A DNA stretch of 64,000 bases from Sphaerolaimus hirsutus (lineage: Eukaryota > Nematoda > Chromadorea > Monhysterida > Sphaerolaimidae). A program made the position numbers and the translations under genes. Below, in pieces: positions 1 to 12,467 of the stretch. How positions within the stretch are numbered: the stretch's first letter is position 1; each line of letters begins with the position of its first letter. Location of the stretch: positions 23,460,352-23,524,351 of the forward strand of contig OZ038453.1 of the NCBI GenBank assembly GCA_964036195.1. Direction: 5' to 3'. The notes under the pieces were generated by a model. It was given only the letters and a program-made list of their open reading frames with translations. It ran no database searches and was not told where the DNA came from.

Positions 1-24
1 TCATACGTGGCCCGATCCGTCAAA

Positions 25-3000
25 ATGGCTTCTCAGACAACTTTGAAACTTTATTCAGCCTGGTTCTGTCCATTTGCACAGAGAGCTTGGATCGCGTTGA
101 ATTTAAAGGGTGTTCCTTTTGAACTTGTGGAAGTAGATCCTTACAATAAAAGTAAGGAGTGGTTGGCTGTGAATCCTAAAGGTAGGGATTTTTTGTCTTT
201 TTTTAGGATTTGACATGGTTTGGAGGGTTTTTTTCGGGGTGCAGAAAAATCTTTGTTTTTCAATTTTTTAAAAATTTCTAAGGAATGCCTGAATCCCCAT
301 TGCTTACATCAGTTAAGTGTGACGTGACAGTGCTGTCATCAATTTTCAGAAATTGGAAATCTGCCAAATGCATTTTATGAACGGATTTGCTTAGTTTTCT
401 ACTTAAAAGCGAACATCGAACCAGGTGCCAACTGCCAAGTTCCGCAAATTGAGAAGTGAGAAGTGAAGTGGCAAATGCAAAGTGAACTGAGAAGAAAATT
501 GGCAAAAGCGAAGTGAAATGGCAAGTAAATTGGCAAAAGCGTAGTAAAAAAAATAAAAAAAGTGATTCCCCTTAGCTTTTGCCAATTTCCTTCTCAATTC
601 ACTTCTCATTTCACTTCTTACTTCTCAATTTGCGGAACTGGCCCCAGAATCCAGTTTTTTGAAATTTTGCGCAATGTTATAGATTGAAGGTACATTGAAC
701 CCGTAAGGTTTCCCGTATTCACAATAATATGCTAAAAATCTGGACACTTGCCAGGAAATTTCAGGTCTGGTGCCAGCTCTGGTGCACAATGGAAAAAGCA
801 TCTGGGAATCTTCCATTTGTCTAGAATACATTCAAGATGCCTTCCAAGGTGTCGGGGCTGATATATTTCCACAAGGTGTGTTTTTGAAAGTCTTATTGTT
901 TTTTAAGCCTGAGTTTTTTGTATAGTTGACTGATCACACATTACAATGAAATCTACCATATCCCATCTGAATAAAATAGCAGAAAATTTGTATTTTCTCA
1001 TCATATTTATCACATCGCTTGCACTTTGGGTGAATTTTGTGCACTTTTTCATCACCTGACCGTATTCGTAAAAATATGGTATCATTCATTGTAGAGCGAT
1101 CTGTCTGTCCGGTTTAATGGCGTCGCACACACGTGAGAAACAAATCTCTAAAATATCTAAAAAAAATTAAATTTAAAGGTCATTAGATTTCATCGGTTGA
1201 ATTACATCGTGTGAATTCACAGTTGTTCTTTTCAATCCAAACTGTTTTAAGCGAGACCAACTAACGTTTTTTGGATCAGTGCCAAGTTTTCATTGACCAT
1301 AACGTATACGATGGGTGGTGCCGCATTCCAGATAATTGTTAATATTTTAGCAATAATTCACTCTTTGTAATTTTATTATCATTTTAGATGCCTACCTGAG
1401 AGCTCATCAAAGGATGATTGGCGATCACATTACGAAGAAACTGCTACCACCTTTTTATGCACTTTTGCAAAAGGAAAGTGACAGTGACAGGTATGGAGAT
1501 TGTTTTTCCTGAACAGCTGACCGCATGCTATGCATTTTTCTGAACAAAATACTCCATCATGACGTCATCACTAAGAAAACTAAAATTGTTCAAAAATGGA
1601 GAGAAAAAAAATGATCTCTCCTATCAAAAATCTGTTACCCAGTTCCGCCTTTTTCATTTTAAACTAATTTCCTTGTTTTGTGAAAGAGCGTAAATACATA
1701 ATTTGGATATTGGCGTGTAAGACATAAGTATGTGCACATGCATACACTCGGCGGGCATGAAACGAGTCAGTGATACGGTCCTTGGTTATCAATACGTATG
1801 TTTTTTATTCGACCTTGAATGTACGTATTCCATTCGGTTCATGGTAGATTTGATTCAATCCGACTTTTTATGCGAGAATGATATGAGTTTGATAAACAAA
1901 TCGTTGTAGAAAGTCGGATTGTAAGGTCTTAGGTCGAATCTATCGTCGTAGCCCTGACAAATTCCTCTGAAAAAGTACGTATGAATTTGGCACATGTCCA
2001 AGTTTTTAGCGTTTCATACCAACGAGTTTAGAGACGCACGATTTCTGTTCGCGTCACCTATAATGGCCACAAAATGCAATTAAGTCAACTCAAGTGTCAA
2101 CTAGTACATGGGTCACCATTAGCGTCCATTTGCAGCCGCTTAATTGGATTCCGCAGTAATTGGTTGACAACTTGTTCGTATGAAACGCAAGGAACTTGGA
2201 TGTGTGCCAAGTTCATGTATTCACACTTGTACGACAATCCCGTAGACCAATGACTTCCAAAAAGTCTGCCGTGTTTACTGTGCTGTTCAAGGAGTATACA
2301 TTTTTACGTCGTTTTCAATAGATATTGGATGGTCCACAAATTTGTGGGTGTGTAAATTTACCTGCATGTGCCGTTAGATTTTCAGAATTATCAAGTGGCA
2401 CATATTTTTTTTGTGAAATGCAAAGCATGCTACATATTATATCCTAAGTTCTAAGTTATATCGAAAATTCTAAGTTTTCATTTGGAACAGGGACGTATCC
2501 AGGATTTTTGAGCAGGGGGGGGGCTGCTTGTTTACGGAGGCCGGCGAGGGGGGGGGGCTCAGCCCCCCCCCCTTAAATTTTAGCTACATAGTGGCGGAAT
2601 GGCGCCATTGGCGTTGGCGTCAGCGCCATGGAACGCTGTATATGTATGTATATATACATACAAAACAGCAAAAACACAACAAAAATACAACGATTTACGG
2701 CCACATGGAACAAATCGGATGATAATACCTTATGTCTGGTGAAGAATGCGCTGACGTTGAAATTTTTTTCGCTGACGTTGAAAAAATCGAATTTTCCGGT
2801 CACTTTCTGGTCTCGCCCCGGGAGGGGGGGGGGGGCTGCAGCCCCCCCCCGCCCCCCCTGGATACGGCCCTGATTTGGAACGTTTGCAAACAAATGTTTG
2901 CCATGAGCCATTCCATCAGTATGTAGGTAAAATATTTGAGAGCCTTCCGTTCTCGGGGCTCTGTAAACAAACACCCCCCCCCACTCAAAAATCCTGGATA

Positions 3001-6000
3001 CTTTTTCTGAATTTGGTCCATCTCCACCTATACAATTTCGAGAGAACTGCGTGCAAAGGATGCCTAATGCAAAAGATAGGGGCACAATCACAGCCTCATT
3101 TTTTGCCCGATTCGTGTGTTTTTGCACACAATGCAGTCACTATTTATTAGTACAAAATGCCCTTTACAAACACGTTACAATCTTGACAAACAGGGTTAGT
3201 AGATGGCAAAGTTGCTTCCCAAGAATGCAATTGCACATGTATAGGGGGTGAACTTGAGTTTTTAGGGGCTGAGTTTTCAATTCAGGGTTGAGTTGATGGG
3301 TGTTTATAAATTAGGGTCGAGTTGACAGAAGTTTAAAAATAAGGGGCTGTTGACACAAGTTTACAAATTAGAGGCTGAGTTTATGGGAGTTGAGTTGATG
3401 GGTGTTTGCCAAATTTGGGGCTGAGTTTATGGGAGTTGAGTTGATGGGTGTTTGCCAAATTTGGGGCTGAGTTTATGGGAGTTAACAATAACATTACCAT
3501 AATCCTTCAGTGAGGCCCCCGGGGCTAAAAAATATAAATTGTGATATGATGCATTTGTGGGTTACTGATTACAATGATTTGAAATATGCACTCCATTCTG
3601 ACAGTACATTACCATAACCCTGAAATTGAATCCCTGGGGCCAAAACTTTCAAATTGTGAAATGATGCATTGTGGGTTTCTAATTGCACTGATTTGATATA
3701 TAATGCACTCCATTTTGACACTACATAACCCTGAAAACTACATAACCATAACCCTGAAAATGAACCTCTGGAACCAAAAACTTTCAATTTGTGAAATCAT
3801 TCATTCTTGGGTTTCTGATTGCACTGATGAGTTGATGGGTGTTTGCCAAATTAGGGGCTGAGTTTATGGGAGTTAACAATAACATTACCATAATCCTTCA
3901 GTGAGGCCCCCGGGGCTAAAAAATATAAATTGTGATATGATGCATTTGTGGGTTACTGATTACAATGATTTGATATATGCACTCCATTCTGACAGTACAT
4001 TACCATAACCCTGAAATTGAATCCCTGGGGCCAACTTTCAAATTGTGAAATGATGCATTGTGGGTTTCTAATTGCACTGATTTGATATATAATGCACTCC
4101 ATTTTGACACTACATAACCCTGAAAACTACATGACCATAACCCTGAAAATGAACCTCTGGAACCAAAAACTTTCAATTTGTGAAATCATTCATTCTTGGG
4201 TTTCTGATTGCACTGATTTGATATATGCACTCCATTTTGACACTACATTACCATAACCCTAAAAATGAACCCATGGGGCCAAATACTTTCAATTTGAGAA
4301 ATAATGCATTTTCGGGTTTCTGATAGCACTAATTTAAAATATGCACTTCATTTTGACACTACATTACCATAACCCTAAAAATGAACCCCCTGGGCCAAAA
4401 ACTTTCAAATCATAAAATGATGGATTTGTGGGTTTCTGAGTGTAACGATTTCAAATATGCCCAGGGCTTCAAAAATTAGAAATTGTGAAATGATTCAATG
4501 TGGGTTTCTGATTACACTGATTTGAAATATATGCACTCCATTTTGACACTACATAACCCTGAAAACTACATAACCATAACCCTGAAAATGAACCTCTGGA
4601 GCCAAAAACTTTCAATTTGTGAAATCATTCATTTTTGGGTTTCTGATTGCACTCATTTGAAATATGCATTTCATTTTGACACTACATTACCATAACCCTA
4701 AAAATGAACCCCCTGGGCTGAAAACTTTCAAATCATAAAATGATGCATTTGTGGGTTTCTGATTGTAGCAATTTCAAATATGCACTCCATTTTGACACTA
4801 AATTACTAAAACCCTGAAATTGAACCCCTAGACCAAAAAATTTCAAATTGTGAAATGATGCATTTTGCAGGTTTCTAATTGCACTGATTCGAAATGACTC
4901 AATTTCAACTCTACATTACTGTAAGCCTTAAATTGAAAATTTAAAATAAATTAGAAATTGTGAAATGATGCATTTCTGGCTTTTTGATTGCCTTGATTTG
5001 AAATATGCACTTCATTTTGACACTACATTACCATAACCCTGAAAATGAACCCCCAGGGCTAAAAATTTTCAAATCATAAAATGATGTGTTTGTGGGTTTC
5101 TGATTGTAGCAATTTCAAATATACACTTAATTTTTACACCACATTACTAAAACCCTGATAATGAACCCCTGGGCCCAAAAACTTTCAATTTGTGAAATGA
5201 TGCATTTGTGGGTTTTTTATTGCAGTGATTTGAGATGTGCACTCCATTTCTACTCTACATAACCATAACCTTTAAGTCTAACCCCTGGGGCTAAAAAATT
5301 GAAGATTGTGAATTGATGCATTGGTGGATTGATGCTAGAGATTATTTCAAATATTCATTCTATTTTGACACTACATTACCATAAACCTGAAAATGAGTTT
5401 ACAGGAGTTTCCAAATTAGGGACTGAGTTTATGGGAGTTTCCAAATTAGGGGCTGAGTTTACAGGAGTTTCCAAACTAGGGGCTGTGTTTACAGGATTTA
5501 GATCCATTTTTTGGAGGCACATATGGGGGTGCCATTTCAAGGGGGTCCCAATGGGATGCCATTTTTTGGGTGGTCCCCAGTGGTGCCGTTTTTTGTTGGT
5601 CCTTAGGGGGGTGCTATATTTTTTTGTGGGGGGGTCCATAGGGGGTGCCATTTGGGGGGGGGGGTCCCCAGGGGGTGCCATTTTTGCAGAGTCCCCAGGG
5701 GGAGCCAACTTTGGGTGGGTCCCCAGGGGGTGCCATTTTTGAAGAGTCCCCAGGGGGAGCCAACTTTGGGTGGGTCCCCAGGGGGTGCCATTTTTGTGGC
5801 GGTTCCTAGGGGGTGCCATGTTTGGGGGGTCCCCAGGGGGTGCCATTTTTGGGGGGTCCCTAGGGGGTGCTATTTTTGGAGGGTCCCTAAGGGGTGCCAT
5901 TTTTTGGTGGTCCTCAGGGGGTGCCATATTTGTGGGGCCCTAGGGGGTCCCATTTTTGGGCGGTTCCCAGGGGGTGCCACTTTTGGGGGGTTCCCTGGGT

Positions 6001-8817
6001 GATGCCATTTGGAGGGGGGTCCCCACTGGGGTGTCAGTTTTTGCAAGCCTCTGAGTAGTGGGTACCTATAGCAGGATTCTCTCCAACCTTCAGTTGGGTT
6101 TTGTGGTTCTCTACAATTTATACCACAAGGATTTACAAACACAAAAAGAACAGCAAAGCACAAATGTAACCAATTTAAGATAACAACAAATTTTGACACC
6201 TTGCAAAAACCACACTATCATATCACAAAACCTATACCACACAAAATGCACACTGCCCAACCATTTTACAGAAGTTTACAAAAAATCCATTCCAAAACAT
6301 TGCATCTTTGGTATTGGTCTTGTTATTGTTGGTACATTACATACTGCATTTCAAAATGAAAACAAAGCAACTGTTGTGTTCGAAATGTAAACTGAAAATA
6401 CGTCAGCTTTAGAATATTAATTTTCGTCAACTGTGAGCACATGTATACATGTCAAAAAAGTCACAACCCCCCGCCCCACCCTGAGCGACCACCTGATAAC
6501 ACATATAAGCTTTAAACTGTACCGTTAGCTGGTCGTAGCTACGGCGGGGTTAAGGTCTTTACTGTGCCATGTTGAAAGCTAGGCTGTGGAGGCGGGTAGC
6601 TTTCTTCATGGCAGGCAGTCAGGGTCGAGAAACGGGTGTCAACTCGGAAACTGTAGATGAAACTAAGATGAGTTTACAAAATCCGTTGAGACCACATAAC
6701 TCTCATCGAGTTGTACTATCAAGACTGCACCAGGTAAACTCAAAATGTCAAGTAAACCTAAAAATGTCAACGTACTTTTACACTGTCTTCAAAATCCTGT
6801 TTCAATTCCCGGTCTTCTTTCTCTTTGTACAGCAGTTCAATGAATTGGCGATTAATTCGGGTTTCCACTCTGGGTTTCTTGTTGCCGCCTTGATTTTTCT
6901 CACCATATTTACGTTTGCCAGATTTCGTGGTGCGGTTGTCGTTGCCCGGCATCGTTGAACGTTAGTAAAATAATCTGTAAAAAGTGACAGTATAAAACAG
7001 TGAACTGTAAAAATTGGGTGATAAACTCGAAAAATAATTTTCTTTTCAAAATAAGTGGCAAAAAATCGAAGTTTCAAAACACATGCCTAGCATGTGGGCA
7101 AACTTAACTATCATATTTCCTCCAATGGTATTAATTGTAGAGAACCACAAAACCCGACCGAAGGTCGGAGAGAATCCTGCTAGTATAATACAACCCTAAA
7201 AGTCGATTTACCACACAGGCAGCAAGCAGCCAGCTCATTAATTGAGGCTTTCAAATATGTTGAAAGTGAAATGTGTGAAAATGGGCCTTTCATTGACAGT
7301 GACAAACACATGCAGTATGCGGATTTCATGCTGGCGCCATTTGCACTGAGGGTTGAGCCAATTTTGAAGTTTTACAGAGGTTTTGAGGTGAGTTTTGATG
7401 AGAGATTGCATATGAAGCGTTGATTTCTAAAGTCCAAAACTATTTTCTATAAATTGTGTTTAAAGATTCAAAATGCTTGATTTCTGATTTTATATGTGAC
7501 TGGGGTTTTGTAGATTTGGACCCTGTGGGATATTAAATATATATTTAATAAATGTTTTTATTGCACACTAGCATGAAAAAAATTACACAAAAACTATGAA
7601 AATAACTAAAAACGGTAATTTGTATGTGAATTATGCACTTGAGTGCAAAAGTTGGAAAAAATACCTGGTGTTGGGCCCTAGCGTTGGGCACTGGTACCCG
7701 GGTCGCTGTTCACAACGCTAGCACAAATATTTGCCGCGAGTGAACAATCTCTAATACTAGCGTTGTGTAAAGCGAGGGCTGGGCGGTGCAGATGAAAGCA
7801 TGTCGGGAAGCGCACATTTGGCTGCCTGCGGGGGGGGGGGGGTGATGTACACAGATCAACGTCACACAAAATCATCTACTCCCCTCCCCCCCTAGGACCC
7901 GGCCGTAATGTAAAACCGGCCGGAATGTTGCCCGGCCGGAATGTAGCATCCCCTACATTACGGCCAGGCTTTCATTACGGCCGGGTGGGCATACATTACG
8001 GCCAGGCTTTCATTACGGCCGGGTTTTCATTACGGCCGCTACACCCTCGTGAATAAGTACTAAAAAATTTTGGCTGCAATTTAAAGAAAGTGTTTTGATG
8101 CTTGTGTTATTTGCCTACAATAACTTGTTTTAAAGAAAAAAATCCAGCCACCTTTAATGTATTTTGTGATTTGTTCAACTTCTTGGATCTATCCAATTTT
8201 AGAAGTACCATATATCCTTGAATAAGTCCCCAGGTGAGCGATTATTGCGTCAGAGGGTTTGGAGGGGCAGTTTATCAAGGGGGATGTTATTCAAGGGGAG
8301 GAGTTATTTTTCCTCAGAACTAGCAAATTTTTCATTGTATGAATGCATTCCGTCAACTCATGTAATCGAGGTATTTACAGTTCAACAACAACAAAAACAA
8401 GGTATTAATGCTAAAGTCTGTGCTCATTGGCATCCAAATCACTCAAACACATTGAATACACATATCAAACACCGAGAGGGGGAGTTATTCAAGGGGGGGG
8501 GTGTGATTTTGTTCTCACCTGGCCAACAAGGGGATTATTAAAGGGGGGACTTATTCAAGGATATACAGTCTGCCTAGATTCACACATCTATCATCACACA
8601 ATATCCATGCATAGAAAAACCGTCAAACTACCTTCATCAGCTACCAGCCAGCATGACGCGCTACCAAAAATGGCTTTTGGCAGTTAAAAATCTGGAAGCT
8701 GTCCAGAAGACAAATGCAACGGATGAACAAATGCAAAAAATCTACAAAAGGTATGCAGATAACACGGCGCAATCATTGGTTGCTGAGGCTGTCAGGAAAG
8801 GAACTGCTTTACCTTGA
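25..8817 (+). CDS. Glutathione S-transferase, omega-like (5 exons, complete)
   Basis: Exons 25-181, 765-875, 1388-1490, 7219-7387 and 8641-8817 join in frame through GT-AG introns to a 238-residue protein, the usual length for this family. The thioredoxin-like N-terminal domain carries WFCPFAQR at residues 13-20; Cys15 is the expected catalytic cysteine of omega-type enzymes, which form mixed disulfides with glutathione and act in thiol transfer and reduction. The second exon gives LVPALVHNGKSIWESSICL, with the cis-proline (VPAL) and the ES pair that binds the glutathione gamma-glutamyl group. The all-helical C-terminal domain is in exons 3-5 (APFALR, MTRYQKWL). I chose the ATG at 25 because the family consensus begins there; an in-frame GTG at 7 is not needed. 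Expected to be cytosolic. Intron 3 (5.7 kb) is filled by repeats. The exon structure is secure; the precise GST class is an inference from the CPF motif. Confidence 0.93.
1742..2280. repeat. Degraded inverted-repeat element, CTCGGC(A/G)G(A/G)C ends
   Basis: The left end ACTCGGCGGGCATGA and the right end (AGTCTGCCGTGTTTA) are weakly inverted. Closer relatives with the same ends lie at 11744-12407 and 48838-49432, including the shared inner phrases ATGAAACGAGTCAG and GACTTCCA. It lies in intron 3 of the GST gene. Confidence 0.5.
2488..2872. mobile_element. hAT-like non-autonomous element, perfect 8-bp target duplication
   Basis: The ends CAGGGACGTATCC and GGATACGGCCCTG are inverted, and both flanks carry ATTTGGAA (2480-2487 and 2873-2880). 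CAGGG-type ends with 8-bp duplications are typical of hAT transposons. The interior has long G and C runs and a GGCGCCA-rich block. Relatives are at 29577-30166 and 61110-62299. It encodes no transposase. A second partial relative, also ending in CCTGGATAC, follows to about 3000. Confidence 0.85.
3230..5400. repeat. Tandem repeat array, about 150-bp units
   Basis: At least ten diverged units each contain the phrases CATTACCATAACCCTGAAA, TTTCAAATTGTGAAATGATG and GTGGGTTTCTGATTG. The 5' edge (about 3250-3500) is a different tandem block of about 50-bp units around GGGGCTGAGTTTATGGGAGT. Part of the array (about 3400-3790) is repeated almost exactly at about 3830-4200, which points to a segmental duplication inside the array. 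I see no coding potential. It lies in GST intron 3. Confidence 0.85.
5395..6030. repeat. G-rich minisatellite, about 30-bp units
   Basis: About 17 units are built on GGGGGTGCCATTTTTGGG and GGTCCCCA. They are preceded by three units of GAGTTTACAGGAGTTTCCAA. Length and spelling vary between units. Both strands have long open frames only because the unit is about 30 bases long, a multiple of three. Confidence 0.85.
6060..7190. mobile_element. 1.1-kb segment bounded by about 55-bp inverted repeats
   Basis: The left arm (about 6064-6120) and the inverted right arm (about 7133-7188) share GCAGGATTCTCTCC, GGGTTTTGTGGTTC and CTCTACAATT. The segment lies in GST intron 3 and contains the candidate minus-strand exon at 6776-6952. 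No transposase is visible and I could not define a target duplication. Confidence 0.55.
6776..6952 (-). CDS. Candidate first exon of an unrecognised gene or captured exon
   Basis: An ATG on the minus strand opens 59 codons that end exactly at a strong donor (AAA followed by GTACGT). The peptide is hydrophilic and highly charged: a Lys/Arg/Asn-rich N-terminus (GKRKYGEKNQGGNKKPRVET), then an acidic and basic helix-like stretch (RQFIELLYKEKEDRELKQDF). I do not recognise the family. Downstream minus-strand DNA is a repeat array with no further exon that I can support. Because the exon lies inside an inverted-repeat-bounded segment within a GST intron, it may be a gene fragment carried by a transposon. 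A chance reading frame is also possible. Confidence 0.35.
7893..8045. repeat. Word-repeat palindrome, CGGCCGTAATG in both orientations
   Basis: About eight copies of CGGCCGTAATG, CGGCCGGAATG or the complement CATTACGGCC occur within 150 bases, flanked by TAGGACCCGG and GGCCGCTA. It is one more member of the foldback elements with a private internal word seen throughout the window. GST intron 4. Confidence 0.7.
8206..8568. mobile_element. TA-ended inverted-repeat element (TTCAAGGATATA type)
   Basis: It begins TACCATATATCCTTGAATAAG and ends with the inverted TTATTCAAGGATATACAG. Inside are GGGGGAGTTATTCAAGGGGG runs and a conserved block (TCATTGTATGAATGCATTCC). Close relatives lie at 16963-17415 and 56214-56687. 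It stops 72 bases before GST exon 5. Confidence 0.8.
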
Positions 8818-9072
8818 TCTTTTGGATTTTGAAATTTTGGCTCATTTCCAATTTGGAATTTTATACGTGTGTATGTCTTAGTGCCAAGTATTTGTGCATT
8901 TGTATGAATAATATGCTATAGAACATATACATATGTGGTGCTATACATGTTCTATTCAATCAAACTGCATTTATTTCGCCCATCCATTTGTCTAGGAAGA
9001 AACATGAAATAAAATTTATTGCTACAGACTGCTAGATTCAAAAGCAATTGGTATACAAATGACATCCATAAC

Positions 9073-9324
9073 TGGTGATGTAAAAAGTGCCAGGACTTTG
9101 GCGCCAAGTGCCAGAAGCGCCATGGCCTTTTCGCTTTGGCGCTAGTGCTTAGCGCCAGCGCCAGGCATTTTGTTCCTGGCGCTGGGTGAAAATAGCGCCA
9201 AGTGCCATGGCGCTTTTCATGGGCATTGCGGCAAGCGCCACGGCAAGATAGCGCCGAGCGCCATGGCGCTTTTTTCTTTGGCGGTAGCGCCAGGCGCCAG
9301 CGCCGTGGCGCTTTTACATCATTA
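9073..9324. mobile_element. hAT-like foldback with GCGCCA word, perfect 8-bp duplication
   Basis: The ends TGGTGATGTAAAAAG and CTTTTACATCATTA are inverted and flanked by TCCATAAC at 9065-9072 and 9325-9332. The interior consists of GGCGCCAAGTGCCA-like words in both orientations. Relatives are at 16043-16196, 24590-24760, 50466-50817 and 54416-54482. Confidence 0.85.
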
Positions 9325-9423
9325 TCCATAACCTAATTTACCTTCCCCTAAAACTAAAAAAAACAGCAACAAGAACTACCTAATAGTGGCACAAAAAGTG
9401 GTGCATTTGTGAAAAACTATTTA

Positions 9424-9835
9424 GCGTTTTTCCTCGAAATACCCCCCTCCCTCGAAATACTCCCCTCAAAATGGACACTATAAACTTTTAACCCACCCTC
9501 GAAATACCCCCCCCCCCCAAATTTAGTGTATAGGGAACGTAAATGACAAAGGCTGCGGTTTGCCATCTGGGCAATGCAGAACACACGTTAAAAACGATGA
9601 CTCTGTAACTGAAAACGATGACGAACAGTGTTCATTTGTCTACACACTTATACAAGTCTTTAGAGTCTTATAAATGTCGATATTTGTTGTATTCTTTGAC
9701 GTCTGCGTACGTTTCAGATGACAATTTAGTACTGGGATTTCAAAACATTTCTGGCGAAATTATAAACCCTCCTCGTTTACCCCCCACTCAAAATTCTCAC
9801 TCTGGAAAAATAAACCCCCTGGGGGTATTTCGTAT
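9424..9835. mobile_element. TA-ended CTCGAAATACCCC element, copy 1
   Basis: It starts TTTTTCCTCGAAATACCC and ends GGGGGTATTTCG. It contains the family's conserved core (GCAGAACACACGTTAAAAAC, then GTCTACACACTTATACAAG). Long C runs lie inside both ends. The outermost bases are degraded. Confidence 0.7.
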
Positions 9836-10118
9836 GTTTGTATGCATAATATGTTGTTGTACATGAGGTCCTATATATTTATGTTTACCTTGAACGAGGC
9901 TATTATGCTTCACTTTCACCCATACAATTGACTGGCTACAAGCATCAAATAGAATTCATTTCTACAGACTGGCAGATTAAAAAGCAATCGCTAAACAAAT
10001 GTCACCGTCACTTAATTTACTACCCCTAGCACCAACCCAGAAAGTTAAAGAAATGCTTGTAGTGAATATTGTCAGGATTATTTAAAAAAATATTACATTG
10101 AAAAGAAACGAAAATAAT

Positions 10119-10477
10119 TACCGTATTACCTCGAAATACCCCCAGGGGGTTTATTATTTCGCCAGCAAAATTTGAGGGGGGGATAATTCGAGGGGGGGGG
10201 GTTTATTCGAGGGGGGGGTCTATTATTTCGCAAGAAATTTTCGGAAATTCCACGTACGCGGACGTAGAAAAATTGAACAATTACATTGATGTATGTGTTT
10301 ATACGCATATATAACTGTATATACACAAAAACCCTTCCCTAACGTCACTTAATCATCAGTTTTAACGTGTGTTCTGCATTGTACAGATCACAAACTGCGG
10401 TATTTGTCATGTACGTTCACGTTACACTCAATCTTAGGGGGGTATTTCGAGGGGGGTTAATTCGAGGTAATACGGTA
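10119..10477. mobile_element. TA-ended CTCGAAATACCCC element, copy 2
   Basis: It runs from TACCGTATTACCTCGAAATA to the inverted TTCGAGGTAATACGGTA. G and C runs line the inner ends, with a central conserved block containing GTGTTCTGCATTGTACAGAT. No coding capacity. Confidence 0.85.
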
Positions 10478-10535
10478 CCCACATTTTATGGCACAAACAA
10501 GAAAATTTAATCACATAAAAAATAATTCAAATAAT

Positions 10536-10971
10536 TACCGTATTTCCTCGAAATACCCCCCCCCCTCGTTTGACCCCCCCCCTATCGAGCCCACTATGAA
10601 ACAATCACCCCCCTCGAAATACCCCCCCCCCAGATTGAGTGTAAAGAGAACGTACATGACAAATACTGCAGTTTGTGTTCTGCATAGTGCAGAACACACG
10701 TGAAAACAATATCGTAATCACGTGAGAACAGTGTTTATACCATCTTCGTACTACTATTAGTCTACAGGAGTCTATACATGACAGTTATTGATGCATTTTT
10801 CTACCCAAGTGTACACCACAAACGACGATTTTGTACTAGGATTTCAAAAAAGTTCTTGTGAAATAATAACCCCCCCCTCGGAATACCCCCCCCCCTCGTT
10901 TAACCCCCCCCCCCTCTCGGGACCACTATGAAACAATCACCCCCCGGGGGGTATTTCGAGGAAAGACGGTA
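10536..10971. mobile_element. TA-ended CTCGAAATACCCC element, copy 3
   Basis: It runs from TACCGTATTTCCTCGAAATA to GTATTTCGAGGAAAGACGGTA. It has the same core as copy 1 (AGAACACACGTGAAAACAAT). It lies 58 bases from copy 2, so the two probably inserted independently into a TA-rich stretch. No gene is visible from 8818 to 13051 other than these elements. Confidence 0.85.
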
Positions 10972-11386
10972 CTCACATTTTATGACACAATCAAGATATT
11001 TCAAGAAGTCCTTGAAATTCTAATTTCTTATTCTAATTACTTGAAATGATTGCAATAAAAAGTTTCTATTTATATGCACCTATTTACCATTGAAAAAATC
11101 GCTGGGATACTGATATTTGAAAAATATCAGAAAATATAAAAATACAAGATTTTGATAATTTTTCCGGCATTTTCCAGACAGACGTAACAAAATAGGTAGT
11201 TTCTTTTTGCGAAATGTTCTGTAATGATCAGAAAATGTAAAAATGGCTTATCTGAATCTGAGTAGATTTATTGTACCGTATTTACTTCAGTACTCCCAGT
11301 TTTTTTTTGTCAGAGTGCAAATTAGTGGGGTGGGAGTATTTCATGGGGGGATAAGCCCGCTCAGATCTGGGGGTTTTTGGGGAATG

Positions 11387-12467
11387 TACTGTAAATTCTC
11401 TATTATTGTGACCCCCTCCAATAAAGTGACCCCTCCTATAGTGAGACCCATTTGGGAACGTGTTAGTATAATGCAACCCCATCCAATAATGCGGGCCCTC
11501 TGACCTCCAAAATCACTAGTTAATGTGCCTAACTGCCTATTTTCAGCTATTTTTAGTACTATTTCTTCTTATATACATATTTTGAACAATTTTTTTACCC
11601 ACTTTTAGTGATTTTTCTCCCTTTTCTTTCAACTACACCTTGAAAAGGCCTTTACAATGTCATGCTCACACTTGAGTTATGTAGACTGTTCTGTCACCAG
11701 TTGAAAAAAAATAAAATGTGACTCCTCCAATAGTGATATACTCGGCAGACATGATACTATACAATGAGTCGCATGATGTCATATCATGCACGCTGTATCC
11801 AACCCGTAGAACTCTGTTTTGGTGACTCGTGCTTACGCATATACGGAGTGAAACTATTCAATTGTGCCCACACAATTCAAACCCCCGTCAAAGTGTAGTT
11901 GAGTTTTTTGGCATGATGCCATCCAAGCGTCGTCTGGATCTGAATAAATACAAAGCGGGAACGTTTTCTGAATTCAAAATTTTGAACGTAACAAGTTTTC
12001 GTCAAAATGAATCGATAGCGTGTAACTTTTCTAAATATGAATTAGATTAAACGTAGGTAAACGTATAATCGAAAATTTGCAGCACCTATCCGCACAAAAA
12101 TTGGAGTAAACGAGTGCGTAAAGAACAGCACATTTTTATTTTCCTTCTTACTATCTTTATATTTTCTTTTTTACTAAATTCCTTTCTCGTTCGTTCTACA
12201 AGAACAAAATATAACTTTCCAATTTTGTAGAATGATGTCTGTCGACTATACATATTGACATATTCACGACCCACTGTGCACCGTTTTTCTACCGTATTTA
12301 AGATGTATCGCACTTCACTGTTCAGTAAGATGTTGAATTTCATTGACGCTCAGCGAAGGGAAACATAAGTGGACCAAACCTGTATAATATCATGTCTGCC
12401 GACTATACCCCTAAAAATGTGCTGAGAACAATTATGCGACAGTCACATTAATAGAGAATTTATGGTA
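11387..12467. mobile_element. Inverted-repeat element with a second element nested in it
   Basis: TACTGTAAATTCTCTATTA on the left and TAATAGAGAATTTATGGTA on the right are inverted. Nested inside at 11744-12407 is an element with ends ATACTCGGCAGACATGATA and (inverted) ATCATGTCTGCCGACTATA. I see no gene here. The 12468-12900 stretch holds no feature I can support. Confidence 0.65.

Noticed and set aside
3230..5400. CRISPR-like regular repeats
   Set aside because: Units are directly tandem without unique spacers of constant length, and the window is eukaryotic.
5376..5927. Pro-rich 183-codon minus-strand frame (MAPPEDHQKMAPLRDPPK...) and its plus-strand mirror
   Set aside because: Both come from the 30-base minisatellite, whose unit length is a multiple of three; no start context or exon signals.
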